NCBI GenBank assembly: GCA_032158295.1
Contig: CM063258.1
Span: forward strand, 4,298,001-4,362,000
Direction: 5' to 3'
Source of the DNA: Pycnopodia helianthoides
Lineage: Eukaryota; Echinodermata; Asteroidea; Forcipulatida; Asteriidae
Length of the DNA stretch: 64,000 nt
Shown piece by piece: positions 45,200-57,657 of the stretch. Under the pieces are notes generated by a model. The model was not told the DNA's origin and ran no database searches. It was given only the letters and a program-made list of their open reading frames with translations. How positions within the stretch are numbered: the stretch's first letter is position 1; every line of letters starts with the position of its first letter. The translations under genes were made by a program, and so were the position numbers.

Positions 45200-45986
45200 T
45201 TAAAGGAACATTACAGAATTGGTAAAAACAAAAACTTGTAAAATATACTTTTGATCACAGATTTACATAAAACTTACACGGTCTAATGATGATGATAGTA
45301 GAAAACATCCCTTTTAATATTTCTGTCTGAAATGCCATATTTAAAGGAACATTACAGAATTGGTTTTTGCTAACAAAACAGTTGCTGACAGTGTAAGCAC
45401 TTTATGTAATCCACCATATACATAAACTGACAAACCTGTAGAAGTTTGAGATCGATCGGCCATCTGGCTGGGTCACGAGAAAATAGTGAAAACCGATTAC
45501 ACATTTGCATGAAATCATATAGATTCAACAAATGAATAAAACGCTCACTGAGCGATAAACTCCAATCGGAAAATTAGTTTATTCATTTCTCATCAATATG
45601 GCATTTCAGACAGAAATATTTCAAAGGATGTTTTCTACTATCATCATCATTAGACCGTGTAAGTTTTATGTAAATCTGTGATCAAAAAGTATATTTTACA
45701 AGTTTTTTTCTTACCAATTCTGTAATATTCCTTTAATGAGAAATGAATAAACTAATTTTCCGATTGGAGTTTATCGCTCAGTGAGCGTTTTATTCATTTG
45801 TTAAATCTATATGATTTCATGCAAATGTGCAATCGGTTTTTCATTATTTTTCTCGTGACCCAGATGGCCGATCGATCTCAAACCTCTACAGGTTTGTCAG
45901 TTTATGTATATGGTGGATTACATGAAGTGCTTACACTGCAAGCAACTGTTTTGTTAGCAAAAACCATTTTTGTAATGTTCCTTTAA
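45200..45986. mobile_element. Family A miniature element, copy 6, split by copy 7
   Basis: Left part 45200-45340 and right part 45737-45986 join to one element of this family in the same orientation as copy 5. The interruption is a complete further copy at 45341-45736. Confidence 0.85.
45341..45736. mobile_element. Family A miniature element, copy 7, nested in copy 6
   Basis: Complete element of about 396 bases with TTAA on both sides, inserted into the CATATT(T) region of copy 6, where other copies read ATATTTGATGAG. It shows the TTAA target duplication directly. Confidence 0.88.
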
Positions 45987-46482
45987 GTTTCCACCGTCCA
46001 GGCTTGGTTTCTTAACCTTAAGTGACTTCCTTTGCTCAAGGACCATTCACTCTCCCTTTGTGGTTCAAGTGATCTGGTTGAACTCGAGGCTAGGCTATGG
46101 TGATTTCGATCTCATTGATGCTTGCTCAGTGAATGCACGCATTGTGGACTACCGACAAAACTGAATTTTGTTTCATTTTTGCTAATGAAACTTTTAGGTC
46201 GGATATGGGTTAAATAATTTGCTCGTATTTAAGACCAAATGCTCTCTTCTTGCAGAAAAAACTGAATCTTCAAGGTTTCAGCCGACAGGCGGCAGTGCCA
46301 ACAAAATTAATAAAGGCTGATTTATTCACAGCAAGAGAGGGCGCTGTATAAAAATTAGCTGTTTGGTACGGCTCCCAGACGTATTCAAGCCATTTTGTTG
46401 ATGTGAAAAAGCGGTGAGCCGGCCACATTCTTTTCAATGTGATTACACACGTGAAGTTTGTGCAACAACAAAAAAGATCAGA

Positions 46483-49400
46483 ATGAGGAAACTCAAGTTT
46501 CACGAACAGAAATTATTGAAGAAAGTCGACTTTATATCATGGGAAGTCGACAACAACTTACACGAGGTGAAAGTGCTGAGAAAATACCACATTCAGAAAA
46601 GAGAAGACTACACAAAGTAAGAAAAATATTGTACTATAATGAATGATTTCGAATGACAATGAATATTTTTTATTACGGCGCGGTACGGACGGGGCCCGAG
46701 TTGAAGTGTAACTAGTCTAAACAACAATAACACAACGCAGTTACAAATTCATTACAGTTTACAATACATCATGTTTAAAACTGTACTGTTGTTAATGTGT
46801 TTTATTACTGTTTATGTCATTATATACTAGTGTTATACTAAAGCCTTTTTTAACATACTGTAATTTATTATGTATTTTTTATACGAGCTACAGGCAGACA
46901 GGGTTGACCTGGGTTGACCTGAGTTGACCTGTATCATTTTTAACAGGCTGGCGGCATGGTGTTGTGTTGGTTTATTCAATTATTGTGTTTTGTGATTCAT
47001 AGAATTGTTGGACAATGGCATTATGATAAATGGCATGGAAATGAGACTATCTTTTAAAAGAAACGCTTCTCAGATTCAAATTTTGGGGAATAAAAAGTGA
47101 TATATTTTCTATGACCGTAATACTTTGAAATTAAAAGTTTCTCAAAAATCATTATACTACCTAAAGCTGCTGCCTTCTTACCGAGTTAGTTTTTGTTGCC
47201 ATAAATTTTCAGAGTCATTACCAAACGCGTACTGTACCTTTAAATGGGATGTTTCCAACACCGAGCTAGCCAGCCCGACCACTTGGAGTGAATTTTGACT
47301 GGTCCTCAGGTGATTTAACTGGCGTTTGGCCAATGGACCAAATTTAATAGGGGAGAATGCTATTGACACTGTATATTCATTGTGTCTGTTGAAAACCAAT
47401 AGACTTTTCTCAAATGTTTTTCCTTCTTAAACATAGGTATAACAAACTCAGTCGTCATGTACGAACATTGGCGAACAAGATCAAGCAGCTGGACACCAAG
47501 GACCCATTCCGAACACAATGCACGTCACAGCTCATCGAAAAACTGTAAGTAATGTTTTACTGTTGATATATTACTGAATATTGTAATGTAACTCAACAAA
47601 CTTTGGAAAAATACAGTCAACACTCAAATTAATTAAAAACACAAAAACACCACCAACAAACAAAAAGCCACAGCACAAAGATAGCGACGCCCTGCTGGCA
47701 ACGACAGTATCCTCACTTTGTGTATCCCAGGCATCATGCATAAACTAACAAACCTGAAAATTTGGGCTCAATTGGTCGTCAAAGTTGCAAGAAAATAATG
47801 AAAGAAAAAACACCCAGGTGCATAGATTTGTGTGCTTTCAGATGCCGATAAAGGCTTCATACGTGAAGCCTTTCTGATATTCAAATTTTTAGGTGGAAAA
47901 TTACCTCTTTCTCTAAAACTAAATTACTTAAAGGCCCTGTACACTATTGGTAAGATCGAAAAACACAATGTTCACAGATTCACACATAACTTACATGATT
48001 TAAATTAAGTAATGGTAGAAAGGGTTCCTTAAAATATTTCTGCCTAAAATGCTATCGTTTCTGAGAAACGAGTAAAACAATAGTAATTATCGTGCGCGAT
48101 AATTGAAAAAACAGAAAACACATAGGATCTCTTTTCACTATTTTCTCGTGACCTCGATGACCAATTGAGCTCAAACTTTCACAGGTTTGTTTGTTCATGC
48201 ATATGTTTAATCACACAAAATGTGGACACTGATTTTGAGCTGTTACCAAAAGTGTACAATACCTTTAAAAGGGTGTCGTTTCTAACAATGTTTTAATGTA
48301 TGAAAAGCTTTTTAGTGCTCTTTGCCAAGTAAGTTTTGATAGTCGTAAATTTTTTGAGTAATTACCAAAGGTACATCCTCCCTTTAAGTATTTCATTCTA
48401 GCACGACAGCATCTTATACTAACTTTAATCTATGGATTTTCTTTTTTGCTTGCAGATACATGATGGGTCTGATCCCTACAAAACGAAGTCTAGAGCTTTG
48501 TTCAAAAGTAAATGCATCAGCGTTTTGTAGAAGGAGACTCCCTGTTGTCATGGTGAGACTCAACATGGCGGAGACGGTGGAAAATGCCGTCAGATTCATA
48601 GAGCAAGGACGTATCCTTTTTAGTTAATAGTAGTTAACAATGGACATTTTCTGTACAATTTTTAGACTTTGTTTGAGGTTTTAAGGCAACGCCCCCAAAA
48701 ATACACAAACCTCAGGATTAATGACATTACATGTGTTCAAACAATTACAATGGGTGTAAGGTCAAAAAGCACTACACATTTTCTGTGGACTTTCATTTTC
48801 CACCGTCCAAACAGTCACATTTTAGACATTTTAATGCTTATTCAAAAAACAATAATCACAAAGTAACATTTACCTCTCTTCAGTTGAAGATAATCTGTGC
48901 CATTGAAGAATCTTTAACTGCCGTATTCAGATGTTCGAGTTGGACCAGAGCTTGTCTTAGACCCTGCATTCTTAGTTACCAAGTGAGGGAATCAATGATT
49001 CTTAAGTACTGCATTCTGCAGCTATTATCTGTAAAAGAATTATGAAAAATACACCACCTTTAACAAAAAACCTAAACACGTCCGATTTGGCTGAAGAGAT
49101 TTTAACAAAATTGTTTTGCTTTTACTTGCCATATAGGAATTTGGAGGACTTTGTGACATGGACAGACACTTCCAAGATTCGTCAACATGTAACGACTTAC
49201 AACGAGATGGTAAGAAATGTCTAGTGAAGAACCAACCTGAGAATGTTCCATAGTTGACAAGTCTCTTTATCATTAGGAAGTAACTAATATTACTATCCCT
49301 CATACATATACATATTCATGAACAAGAGACGAACAGACCCTTCCCACGAAATATGTAAATTGAACATCGCGAGTGCGCACTCTCCCTACTGGTTGGCAAA

Positions 49401-51257
49401 TTTAGTGAACATCGTGCCTTTTTGTATAGGACTGATGGTGGCGTGACGCACACACGTTTTTGCGTCGGCCTAGTGCACAACTCTTTGGCGTTTGCCAACC
49501 AGTAGTGTCTGTATGCATGCGTGAATATATTTAGCATATTTCATGGGAAAGGTCCATTTCAACAGTTCGTTCAGCATCTCGTGTTGGATGCTACTTCTGC
49601 TGTTTATGCACAGGTTAAATACGCATGTGTACTAGTTTCTTACATGTGCAACAGTCACGCACAGGGTAAATACGCATGTGTAGTAGACTGTCACATGTGC
49701 ATTATTCTACCACCCATGCGCTTTACGAAGCACTCGTGGAAATGTTGCACAGGTGTTGTACACATGTGCCAACATCGCCCTACCTAAAGATGGCGGCAAA
49801 CGTAAATATCAATCTGTGTTTTCCCAAGCTCAATAATGCCAAAGTAGCAAAGTATGAGGTGTAGTAAAATAGTTATAACATGGTTTATTTTTGGTGGACA
49901 GTTGATATCAGTTCTCCTTGATATTGAGACAAACTAGTTCCCTTGGCTGTGCCTCGGGAACTAGTTTGAAAACTTCCAATATCTTGGGGGGGGGGGGCAA
50001 ATATCGATTGCCCACCTTCAAACCATGTTGTATTTGTATACTAGCCCTCCTACTCTCAGTGACTCTTGGCAACATTTTCCAGTGAGTTGACCAACCATTT
50101 GAAACCATTCGACTGCCAAGGTTGTGTACGGTGGCAGTACAACTGTGCACAGAACTAACTGTGTACTGTGTACATGCATTCCCTTCTGGTGTCATATTGC
50201 AGGTTGGCATAGTCTATCTATCATTAAAAACCACAGTGAATGGTATTGAATGGTCAGACAGCAAGAGGGCTAGTAAGCCTCGCAGGTTAACCATGTGTAC
50301 ATGGTCATCTCTTAAGGGAGGAGTATTGGCTCTAAAAAGGGCAACTTTAATCTGATTTTAAAGACAATGTTATTGTAGCGTGTTATGTTTGAGCAGTCTA
50401 ATGCACCGGACCCAAGTTCTGGTGGTTTAATCATCGGGGTGTTGGTTCGAATCCCAGTCATAACACTTCAGCAAGATGCTTAAATATAATTGGATGGGTT
50501 TTTTTTATACCCAGGGGGTATACATGGGTACCTGCAAGGGTAGAAGTTTATATTGTGTATGAAAAAGTCTTTGGAGTGCCACGACAGCACAGGGCTGTTT
50601 ACTCCCCAGGGAGCTGAGAAAGGAATGCTATTGGCCCAATGACCAGGGCACTAATGTAAAGCGCATTGATACGTTATTGTAAAATGCGCTATATAAGAAC
50701 TTCTTAATATATTATTATTATGCTTGTTTTCAAATCGTTTGGACCTCGTGGGCATGGACCTTAGTTCCTCCTTGGGACCATGATAGAAGCCCTTTTCACA
50801 TGAGGTAACAGGAAAATTTACTTGTCCACCTTTATACCACAACCAATCTCCCTTGTGCTGTTGGTTGATTCAAAGGGTGGTTACATATCAGTAAGAATAA
50901 TTTTGGTTACCATTAAACTAGTCTGTTCATCCTCCGAAGAAACCCTCAAACACGCTCCTGTACAGAATTCACTCGCTTCGTGAGCACCATAGTAGCCCAG
51001 GGCTGTGCACTCCCCAGGGAGCTTAGGAAGATTACAGGAATGTTATTGGCCCAATGACCAGGGCACTAATGTAAAGCGCATTGATGCGTTATTGTAAAAT
51101 GTGCAATAAAAGAACTAGTTTTTGCTATTATTGTGAGTTTGATCAAACTGTTGCCAACTCTTCATGTCTCTAATCAGATGATGAAAAATGCTGTTTGAAA
51201 TTATGAAAGTATCTCCTTTTTTTTAATCTGCAGAGAGATGATTTCGGACCATTATAA
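46483..51257 (+). CDS. IMP3: IMP3, U3 small nucleolar ribonucleoprotein protein
   Basis: Complete gene, 181 residues (human IMP3 is about 184). Six exons: 46483-46616, 47437-47544, 48456-48610, 48931-48982, 49137-49209, 51234-51257; phases agree at each junction and the sum is 546 nt with the TAA. The start [17 protein letters not shown] and [15 protein letters not shown] match IMP3. The S4 RNA-binding part runs through [32 protein letters not shown] and [18 protein letters not shown], and the C-terminus is RDDFGPL. IMP3 is known to bind U3 snoRNA with MPP10 and IMP4 in the SSU processome for 18S rRNA processing in the nucleolus. Exon 4 is only 52 nt. No TATA box was seen. Confidence 0.95.
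47060..47243. mobile_element. Family B miniature element, truncated copy 2
   Basis: Right-hand part only: CTTCTCAGATTCAAATTTT through CTGTACCTTTAA, ending in TTAA. It lies in IMP3 intron 1. Confidence 0.6.
47706..48387. mobile_element. Family B miniature element, copy 3, split by copy 4
   Basis: Left part 47706-47927 and right part 48269-48387 (ending CCCTTTAA) are two pieces of one element in IMP3 intron 2. The piece between them is another member of the same family. The left terminus is lost. Confidence 0.7.
47928..48268. mobile_element. Family B miniature element, copy 4, nested in copy 3
   Basis: TTAAAGGCCCTGTACACTAT at the left, ACAATACCTTTAA at the right, TTAA on both sides. Inserted in the middle of copy 3, as for the nested family A pair. 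Confidence 0.78.
49334..49556. repeat. Foldback element H, copy 1 (IMP3 intron 5)
   Basis: TTCCCACGAAATATG and ACTGGTTGGCAAAT at the left, GTTTGCCAACCAGTAG and CATATTTCATGGGAA at the right. It shares arms with 53243-53465. Confidence 0.72.
50391..50705 (+). mobile_element. tRNA-derived SINE, family S1, in IMP3 intron 5
   Basis: Shares GACCCAAGTTCTGGTGG, B-box GGTTCGAATCCCAGTCATAA, and the body and tail (GGCACTAATGTAAAGCGCAT, GCGCTATATAAGAAC) with the copy at 61464. Confidence 0.75.
50980..51113 (+). mobile_element. SINE family S1, 3' half only
   Basis: Body and tail of the same SINE (GGGCTGTGCACTCCCCAGGG, GACCAGGGCACTAATGTAAA), 5'-truncated, 300 bases after the fuller copy. Confidence 0.65.
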
Positions 51258-51365
51258 CAACCATGTGAGAGGGCTGATCTGTGTGTATATCGTCCACAGT
51301 TTGTTCCAAAAACTTCTGGGCAAGCGGTGGACAATGACAAGAGGCCAACAGAATAGAAGTCTTCA

Positions 51366-51371
51366 ATTAAA
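51366..51371 (+). terminator. IMP3: Probable IMP3 polyadenylation signal (ATTAAA)
   Basis: ATTAAA lies 109 bases after the IMP3 stop codon, before a SINE and a hairpin. It is a common variant signal and the first plausible one downstream. A short 3' UTR would follow. There is no transcript evidence. Confidence 0.45.
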
Positions 51372-51457
51372 CTGATCATGTGGGCTTGATCAGGAATGGA
51401 AACCAACTTGTGCTGAATGAGAACAAAACATGAAAACCTCTTGGACAAATAATGTTT

Positions 51458-51554
51458 TGGGGTTGAACAAAGAAAAATTTACTGGCGCGGGATTTGAACC
51501 AGTGACTTCCGGATTAATGTACCGGCGCTCTACCAACTGAGCTATCTAGCCCTA
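51458..51554 (-). mobile_element. tRNA-like SINE head, family S2, second copy
   Basis: Same A box (TAGCTCAGTTGGTAGAGC), B box GGTTCAAATCC and downstream TTTTTCTTTGTTCAACCCCA as the copy at 11913. Just downstream of IMP3. Confidence 0.7.
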
Positions 51555-51692
51555 TGTTGGCAGTCTCCCTATTTTGTCAATATATTTGTTCAGGGGTACC
51601 AGTCGTCAGAAGCCATGGAACCCCTAACTGCCTAACTGCCGGGGAGCCAGGGATCACACCCAAGTTTTTGATACAACCTTGGAAGGGACAGC

Positions 51693-51743
51693 CAGGAGAT
51701 CACCTTAAGGGGATGCGCGACTTTCCCTTAAGGTGATCTCCTG
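51693..51743. repeat. Perfect 18-bp hairpin downstream of IMP3
   Basis: CAGGAGATCACCTTAAGG at 51693-51710 and its exact complement CCTTAAGGTGATCTCCTG at 51726-51743, with a 15-base loop. It lies after the likely IMP3 poly(A) site, so it is probably a repeat remnant. Confidence 0.75.
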
Positions 51744-52320
51744 AGGTTGCTTATGGGCAAGTGGGTTTTAGGCAGTAAGATCTGCACTTTAAGAAGCACT
51801 TTGTGACCAGCAAGGTTAAAGGTGAAGCTTAGTTAGGCCATCGTCAGTTAGTGCAGATTTTAGTTTTATCGGTAAAAAAACACATTACTTGGGATTAAAA
51901 AAAAAATCATTTTGGCGTTGTCAGTCTTGCACAATAACACCAAGCAAGCAACAGGTCAAAATGTAAACCATATAGACAGCAATAGACCGATCCATCAAGC
52001 CCCACCCCTTTAACATTCTGACAAATCACAGCATTGGCTACATCACAACTGCACTCTGTGGGCAGCACATGTGCATCTCTCCAATGCCACACTCACGACA
52101 TGAACATGCGCGCTTTAAGTACGCGCGTACACATGTTTACTTTTCTAATGGGATTTTAGCGTGTCAGACTTTTGTCGGACTTTCGGTGGCGTAGCCAAGG
52201 TTGTGATTGGTCAACACGTAACGGGCGGAGCTTAATGGATCAGTCTATTAACTGAGGGTCAAATTGAAATATTTTAAACTGTGGAAGCAGGTTTACATAT
52301 GATATCATCATAATAACGAT

Positions 52321-52663
52321 AATAATAGTGGCTTCTTATATTGCGCTCATATAAGTCACTCGGTGATGCTCAAGGTGCTTCAACTTTCAGTATATTCCTG
52401 CGAGGTATTGTGAAGCTTCGTTTTGAAGTACTAGACCTGGGGTCGATTTCACAAAACTCTTCCTAACTTAGGACTAGTCCTAGGCAATGCTAAGAGATAG
52501 GACTAGTCCTAAGTACTGTTCCTTTACATAGCACCATGTAATGGTTTACAAGGTGCTGTGGCACAATATGCAGCCAATCAAACCAGGAACACCGGGGCGC
52601 ACCCCTTCTCTTTTCGATAAGTGCACTGTGTATTTTTACGTGCATTACACAACACACGGGACA
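52321..52663. mobile_element. Interspersed repeat family D, third copy
   Basis: AATAATAGTGGCTTCTTATA to TGCATTACACAACACACGGG, with an internal palindromic insertion (TCCTAACTTAGGACTAGTCC) near 52461-52510 absent from the other two copies. Confidence 0.65.
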
Positions 52664-52728
52664 TAAGAGTCTCTGACACTGCCTACAAAAAGTTAATATG
52701 AGTGAAGAAGGAAAAGCATTCCCCCTTC

Positions 52729-53098
52729 TTAAAGGCAGGGTGTACTTTTGGTAATTACTCCACAAGTTATTGATCACAAAAACGTACTCGGTAAAGAGCA
52801 CTGGAGAGCTGTTGATACTATAAAACATTGTTAGAAAACGACACCCTTTGTAGTAATATAGTTTAAGAAAAAGTGTAACATTTTCACAAACAAAATTTGA
52901 ATCTGAGAAAGACTTCGGGCATCTGAAAGCACACAATTCTAGTCAATTCTAGGTGTGTTTTTTCCATTATTTTCTTGCAATTTGGATGACCAATTGAGAC
53001 CAAATGTTTACAGGTATGTTATTTTATGCATATGTTGGGGTACACAAAGTGAGGATACTGGTCTTTGATAATTACCGAAAGTATACCCTGCCTTTTAA
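52729..53098. mobile_element. Family B miniature element, copy 5
   Basis: TTAAAGGCAGGGTGTACTTT at the left and ACCCTGCCTTTTAA at the right, 370 bases, intergenic between IMP3 and SLCO. Confidence 0.78.
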
Positions 53099-53242
53099 AA
53101 TATAGAAACATTGTGCATAATTTTAACTTTCTTTTTGGTATTTATAATTTCATGTTGAGTTTTTAAGATGTAATTGTGATGAAAGTAAGATAGTTATGGA
53201 ATTATGCCAATAAAAAACACTATGAAAAGAATACTTTAACTG

Positions 53243-53465
53243 TCCAGTCCCTCCCATGTGAAATATGCTAATTACATTCACGCATGCGTACATACACTAT
53301 TGGTTGGCAAATACCACAGAGCTGTGCACTAGGCATAGGCAAAAACGCGTATGCATCACACAACCATCAGCCTCATACAAAAAGGTGCGATGTTCCCTTA
53401 TTTAGCACCATAGATATAGATGTGCGTGCGCAATGTGCAATTTTCATATATCATGGGAAGGTCCA
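53243..53465. repeat. Foldback element H, copy 2
   Basis: CCTCCCATGTGAAATATGC and CACGCATGCGTAC at the left, TATATCATGGGAAGGTCC at the right, with ATTGGTTGGCAAAT and the AAAAACGCG motif as in copy 1. A chance ORF of 138 codons runs through it. Confidence 0.65.
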
Positions 53466-54097
53466 TTTCCCAGTTGCCTTAAATCCCCAGTGTGGTTGTC
53501 AAAAGTTGTCCAACTGCAGCTTTTGCCAAACTGCGTGCACAAAAAACTGCGTGCACACCTGCGATTTGGGCACGCAGGATGGTTATCAAGCTTTGTGGAC
53601 TTTTTTGAAGAAAACAAATTGGAAGTCTCAGGGAAGTCTAATAATAATAGTAAGAAGAAGAAGAAGAATAACTAGTATTAGGTGTTTGTCCAGACCCTGA
53701 ACCTGAAACTGAAGCAGAAAACCATATGACCCTAAACCTAACAGAGACCCTTAATTTGACTTAAATTTTACCAAGATCCTACCATAAAGCTGATTTTGAA
53801 CCTAACTCTAACCCTGACCCGTACCCATCATTAAACCTAAATAATCTTTCAATAATTATGTCTCTATACAACCATAACTACTCTGGCCTATCCTTGGGCT
53901 TGAATAAGGACCCTTAGAATCTTCTAAAATGTGTAATAATTCAATAATTGAAACAAAGGTGTTAACCTTAGTCTTGATATCTAAAAATGAGACTCGGGGT
54001 ATACTTTAGACCTCAAAGTTGACAATGCCAAGGAAGGGGCAGTGATAGGAAAAATTAATCCACGAGCTTGGTTGTCTGAATAAGTAATCGTAGTGAG

Positions 54098-54339
54098 CTG
54101 GGCCCAATTTCATGGCTCTGCTTACCGCCGAATTCTGCGCTTGCGATCACAATTCTTCGCTTACAGGGCAGGCGCCGAATTTCTGCGCTAGCCGTGTAAG
54201 CAAAGAATGCCTAGTAACGTGGACCATGGGTGGACTACGCACGCGCACAAGCAAAATTCCCTGCTAACCCGCGAAATACGCTTGACGTAAGCGCGTATTC
54301 TTTGCTTACGGTGAGCAGAGCCATGAAATTGGACCCTGG
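54098..54339. mobile_element. Family C-like foldback element, variant interior
   Basis: CTGGGCCCAATTTCATGGCT at the left and AGCCATGAAATTGGACCCTG at the right. The interior is GC-richer, with repeated TTCTGCGCT and GCTTACGG motifs unlike other copies. Confidence 0.72.
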
Positions 54340-55040
54340 TCAATGATTGCATCCCGTACAGGCAATCAAAACCGGCACATTGAAATGCTCAATATGGCGA
54401 AGGGGTTGAAATTTTTGGTAATTCGTTACGAATTACGTACACGTTGTGGGACAGATTTTTACTGAACAGATATTTAAACCTTGCAAACAGATTATGAGTT
54501 TGTTGAATGGATTACTGAACCATGCGTTAAATCATTATTTATGATAATCCTTGTGCATGGATTAATAATTCTTTCCACAGAGTATTGGCGTGCATAACGG
54601 ATTCAAACTTTGGAGCAATATTGAATATTCTTGTATTCAATTATAAGGAACTACAGAGCCCCTAGAGGGACATATTAACACAAATAATGAACACAGAAGT
54701 AGTTTGAGTTCTTCATTTAGTGCGCTTGAAATCATTTCGTGCTTAGGAAACCATTTTGTGCATTCGAAAAAAGTGTTTTTTTTTGTGCGCTCCAAATCAA
54801 ATCGTGCTCACAAAGTCTTAGAGCTTCTGGTTTGAACTTATCAAATAATAAACCACGGTCAAAGTGGGGTCACGTACGTTTTTAAATAAAATGTTACATG
54901 TGCTGTAAGCTATACAACAAGCACAACTATTTTATCTCTATGGCATCCGTTTCATCAGATGACATGAAACAATAATTCGTTACTACAAATTAATTCGTTA
55001 CAACGAATTAGCAGTTGGCCTACCTCCATGGTGCGACTGT
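54340..55040. other. Intergenic stretch, nothing recognised
   Basis: AT-rich, with repeated ATTCGTTAC/GAATTA motifs but no gene, no clear mobile element and no long repeat. Confidence 0.5.
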
Positions 55041-55143
55041 AAGGCCGTGTCCGAATTGATGACTTCGGCTACGGCTATGTCCGGAACGCTGAACACTTCT
55101 ATAATTCAACGTTGTCGTTGTATATAGACAAGGTCCATAGCCG
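55041..55143. repeat. Element K relative, partial
   Basis: AAGGCCGTGTCCGAATTGAT, then TTCGGCTACGGCTATG; the right arm is reduced to CATAGCCG. Confidence 0.5.
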
Positions 55144-55860
55144 AAAATTGAACCTATTTTGAAAAGTTGTGGGTTTTTTACCAACAAAATATTTACACTT
55201 TTTAGAGCCATGGGTTTTGTACACACACATACTAAACGCGCAATAAATGATGTCATTGTGACATCGCTCAATGTTTTAGCCCAGCAAACACAACATCTAC
55301 AGTATCCCACCCACAAGTACATAAGTGATCGGACGTATACTTTTTCTGAGACATCGTAGTCTCAAGATTGGCTAATTAAATATTCATGTTATTATAACTA
55401 AGTAATTAATGATGTTCAGACGATTACGTTTATGATAATTATAGGATCTGACTCTTTCGTACTAAGCTAAGTATGACTTTTGGAGGCCAAAAATTCGTGT
55501 ACAAATCAAATGGGATTTTTTGACGGATGTAAAGAACAAATAAGAAGAAAAAAAAGTACAAATCTTGACGGAAACGATGGCTGTTCCGACCGCTATGTTG
55601 GACCAGCTAATAATGGATTTATAGAGCGTACTATGCAAGCCTCAAAGCGCTTTACAATATAAATAATACGTAGAAAGGAAGACAAACTAATGTGAAATGG
55701 CAAAAAGCGAAATGATAATAAACACACTAAAAGACCTAATCTAATCCATATAGCTAAAGATGGCCGATTTACGTCATACTGCAACCTATCTATAGCTCAA
55801 TACAACTATTATGTTTTAAATATTATGACTCGTCATTCATTTCTGTTAAAGCACTGTCTA

Positions 55861-56262
55861 TTAAAGGGAAGGTACACGATTGGTAATCACTCTAAAAAAT
55901 GATGGCAAGCAATCAAAACTTACTTGGTTAGAAGTACAACAACTTTCGATAGTATAAAGCATTTTGAGAAATATTTCCATTCAAAACAATGTGGATATGG
56001 AAAAATATGTCAGTTTTTATCCCCCAAAATTTCAATCTGAGAAGCGTTTCTGTCAGAAACGTTTCTCAGATCGTGTTTTCTATTAGAGATTATTCTTTAT
56101 GCGTGGACATATTCGCTGCGGATTTTGGCGATATTTCAAAAAATGGACCACCTTTTTAAATGACATTTTCACAGGTTAGTTTTATTGTCTATATCTACAT
56201 TTATATAGGATAAAAACAATCGAACGGTTCCAAAAAAAAACAAAGGCATACTTTGCCGTTAA
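55861..56262. mobile_element. Family B miniature element, copy 6
   Basis: TTAAAGGGAAGGTACACGAT at the left and TACTTTGCCGTTAA at the right, with an internal hairpin (GAAGCGTTTCTGTCAGAAAC). It abuts a GGCCGTGT-type repeat at 56261. Confidence 0.72.
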
Positions 56263-56373
56263 GGCCGTGTACGGATTGGCGGCTACAGCTACGGCTACGG
56301 CTGGATTCTGTAGTATAGGACGTCCTTGGCAACACCCTTAGCAACAGTCATAGCCGTAGCTGTAGCCGCATAT
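56261..56373. repeat. Element K relative
   Basis: AAGGCCGTGTACGGATTGGC, then CTACGGCTACGGCT, with CATAGCCGTAGCTGTAGCCG at the right and the shared centre AGGACGTCCTTGGCAACACC. Confidence 0.6.
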
Positions 56374-57228
56374 TTACCGGTTCCCACGTAGCTCTTTCTT
56401 AAATCATGGTTGTTATTCAAACAGATATTTTAAAAGTTGTTTATAACAGAGTTTTCTCTTACATCACAACAGTGCAATAACCGTTTGATAAAAGTACGAA
56501 GCTTGGTTGACAGTTATCACGGGCATTCCCCGAGCAATACACTGTTATATGGTTTTTGAGGCACTGCATGGTGAGGTATCAATGCATGTTCGATTTGCGG
56601 TAACACCATGTGTATATCTACTTTGCTGTAGATTTTGTACTTCAGAGAGCTTGTCTTGCTATTTGTTCAATACCTTATTGTTAAGTGCTTGGTCTTCCTC
56701 TTTACTTTACATTGCTATCAGTGCTGTTATATTTTGAAGGACCATGCCCAGGGGTCAAAGCCGACTTTCCGTTATTAACGAATTGTTTAATATCAACCGA
56801 CCCTCTGCGAATTGTAACGGCTGGTAAAGCATATACGCTGACCTTTGTCCGCTTTATATATATATTTTTTATTAAATAATTTCTCGTTAATTACGTGACA
56901 TTTTGATGATGAAAAAGAAAGTTAAAAACCATATAAAGATTATTGTTTATGATTCATACATCACTTAATTACGTAAACGGGGAACCGGTGTGTCCCTTTA
57001 ATTGGGAAATAACAGATAATATTACTCAATCCATTGTTGATGTAGATTTACCAACTGACTGGAATTGTAAATGTTCCGTCCCAACTTTAGAAACGTCCCG
57101 ACTACAGTTGGGACCTGTCCCAACTTGAGTGTTAAAGCTGGGACGTCCCAAATATAGATGGGATTATACCTGATAGTGATTATAGTGACAGTAATAATAG
57201 CATGGGGATAGGAAATGATAGATAATTC

Positions 57229-57566
57229 TATAGACGATGTGACCTGTGACATCACATGTTTACAAAAGAGCCACAGAGCCTGGACTTCCTGCAGGCACGA
57301 TTTGTACACAGCTCAATGGAAGAAAGCATAAAATCTTATATTTTATGAAGATTGCACTGTCTAATTCTTATCAACTTTTGATATGATGAAAGGGGGCACA
57401 TCTAAAAACTTGTCCAGCTTTTACTTTCATAACTCTTGGTTTTATGTGGAAGTTATGACACAAAATGTCAACTTTCCCATAGGACCAGTGTAGTATCTTG
57501 CCTGCCAGAATACTCAAAGAATGCACAAGGTCATACTTATTGCAAACAACGTTCACATGGTCTATA
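57229..57566. mobile_element. Interspersed element G, copy 2
   Basis: TATAGACGATGTGACCTGTG to TTCACATGGTCTATA; same interior (ACAAAAGAGCCACAGAGCCT, TTTTGATATGATGAAAGGGG) and length as copy 1. Confidence 0.75.
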
Positions 57567-57657
57567 CTCCATGCACAGAGGTGGGCCTCAAAAACAAAGA
57601 CATTTTCAATCCTCTCCAGTTTCTCTCTGCTTACAACGACGGCACTCGTTGTGCAAC

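Noticed and set aside
53284..53700. Open frame of 138 codons on the plus strand
   Set aside because: It overlaps a foldback element and simple repeats; no recognisable motif or splice context.
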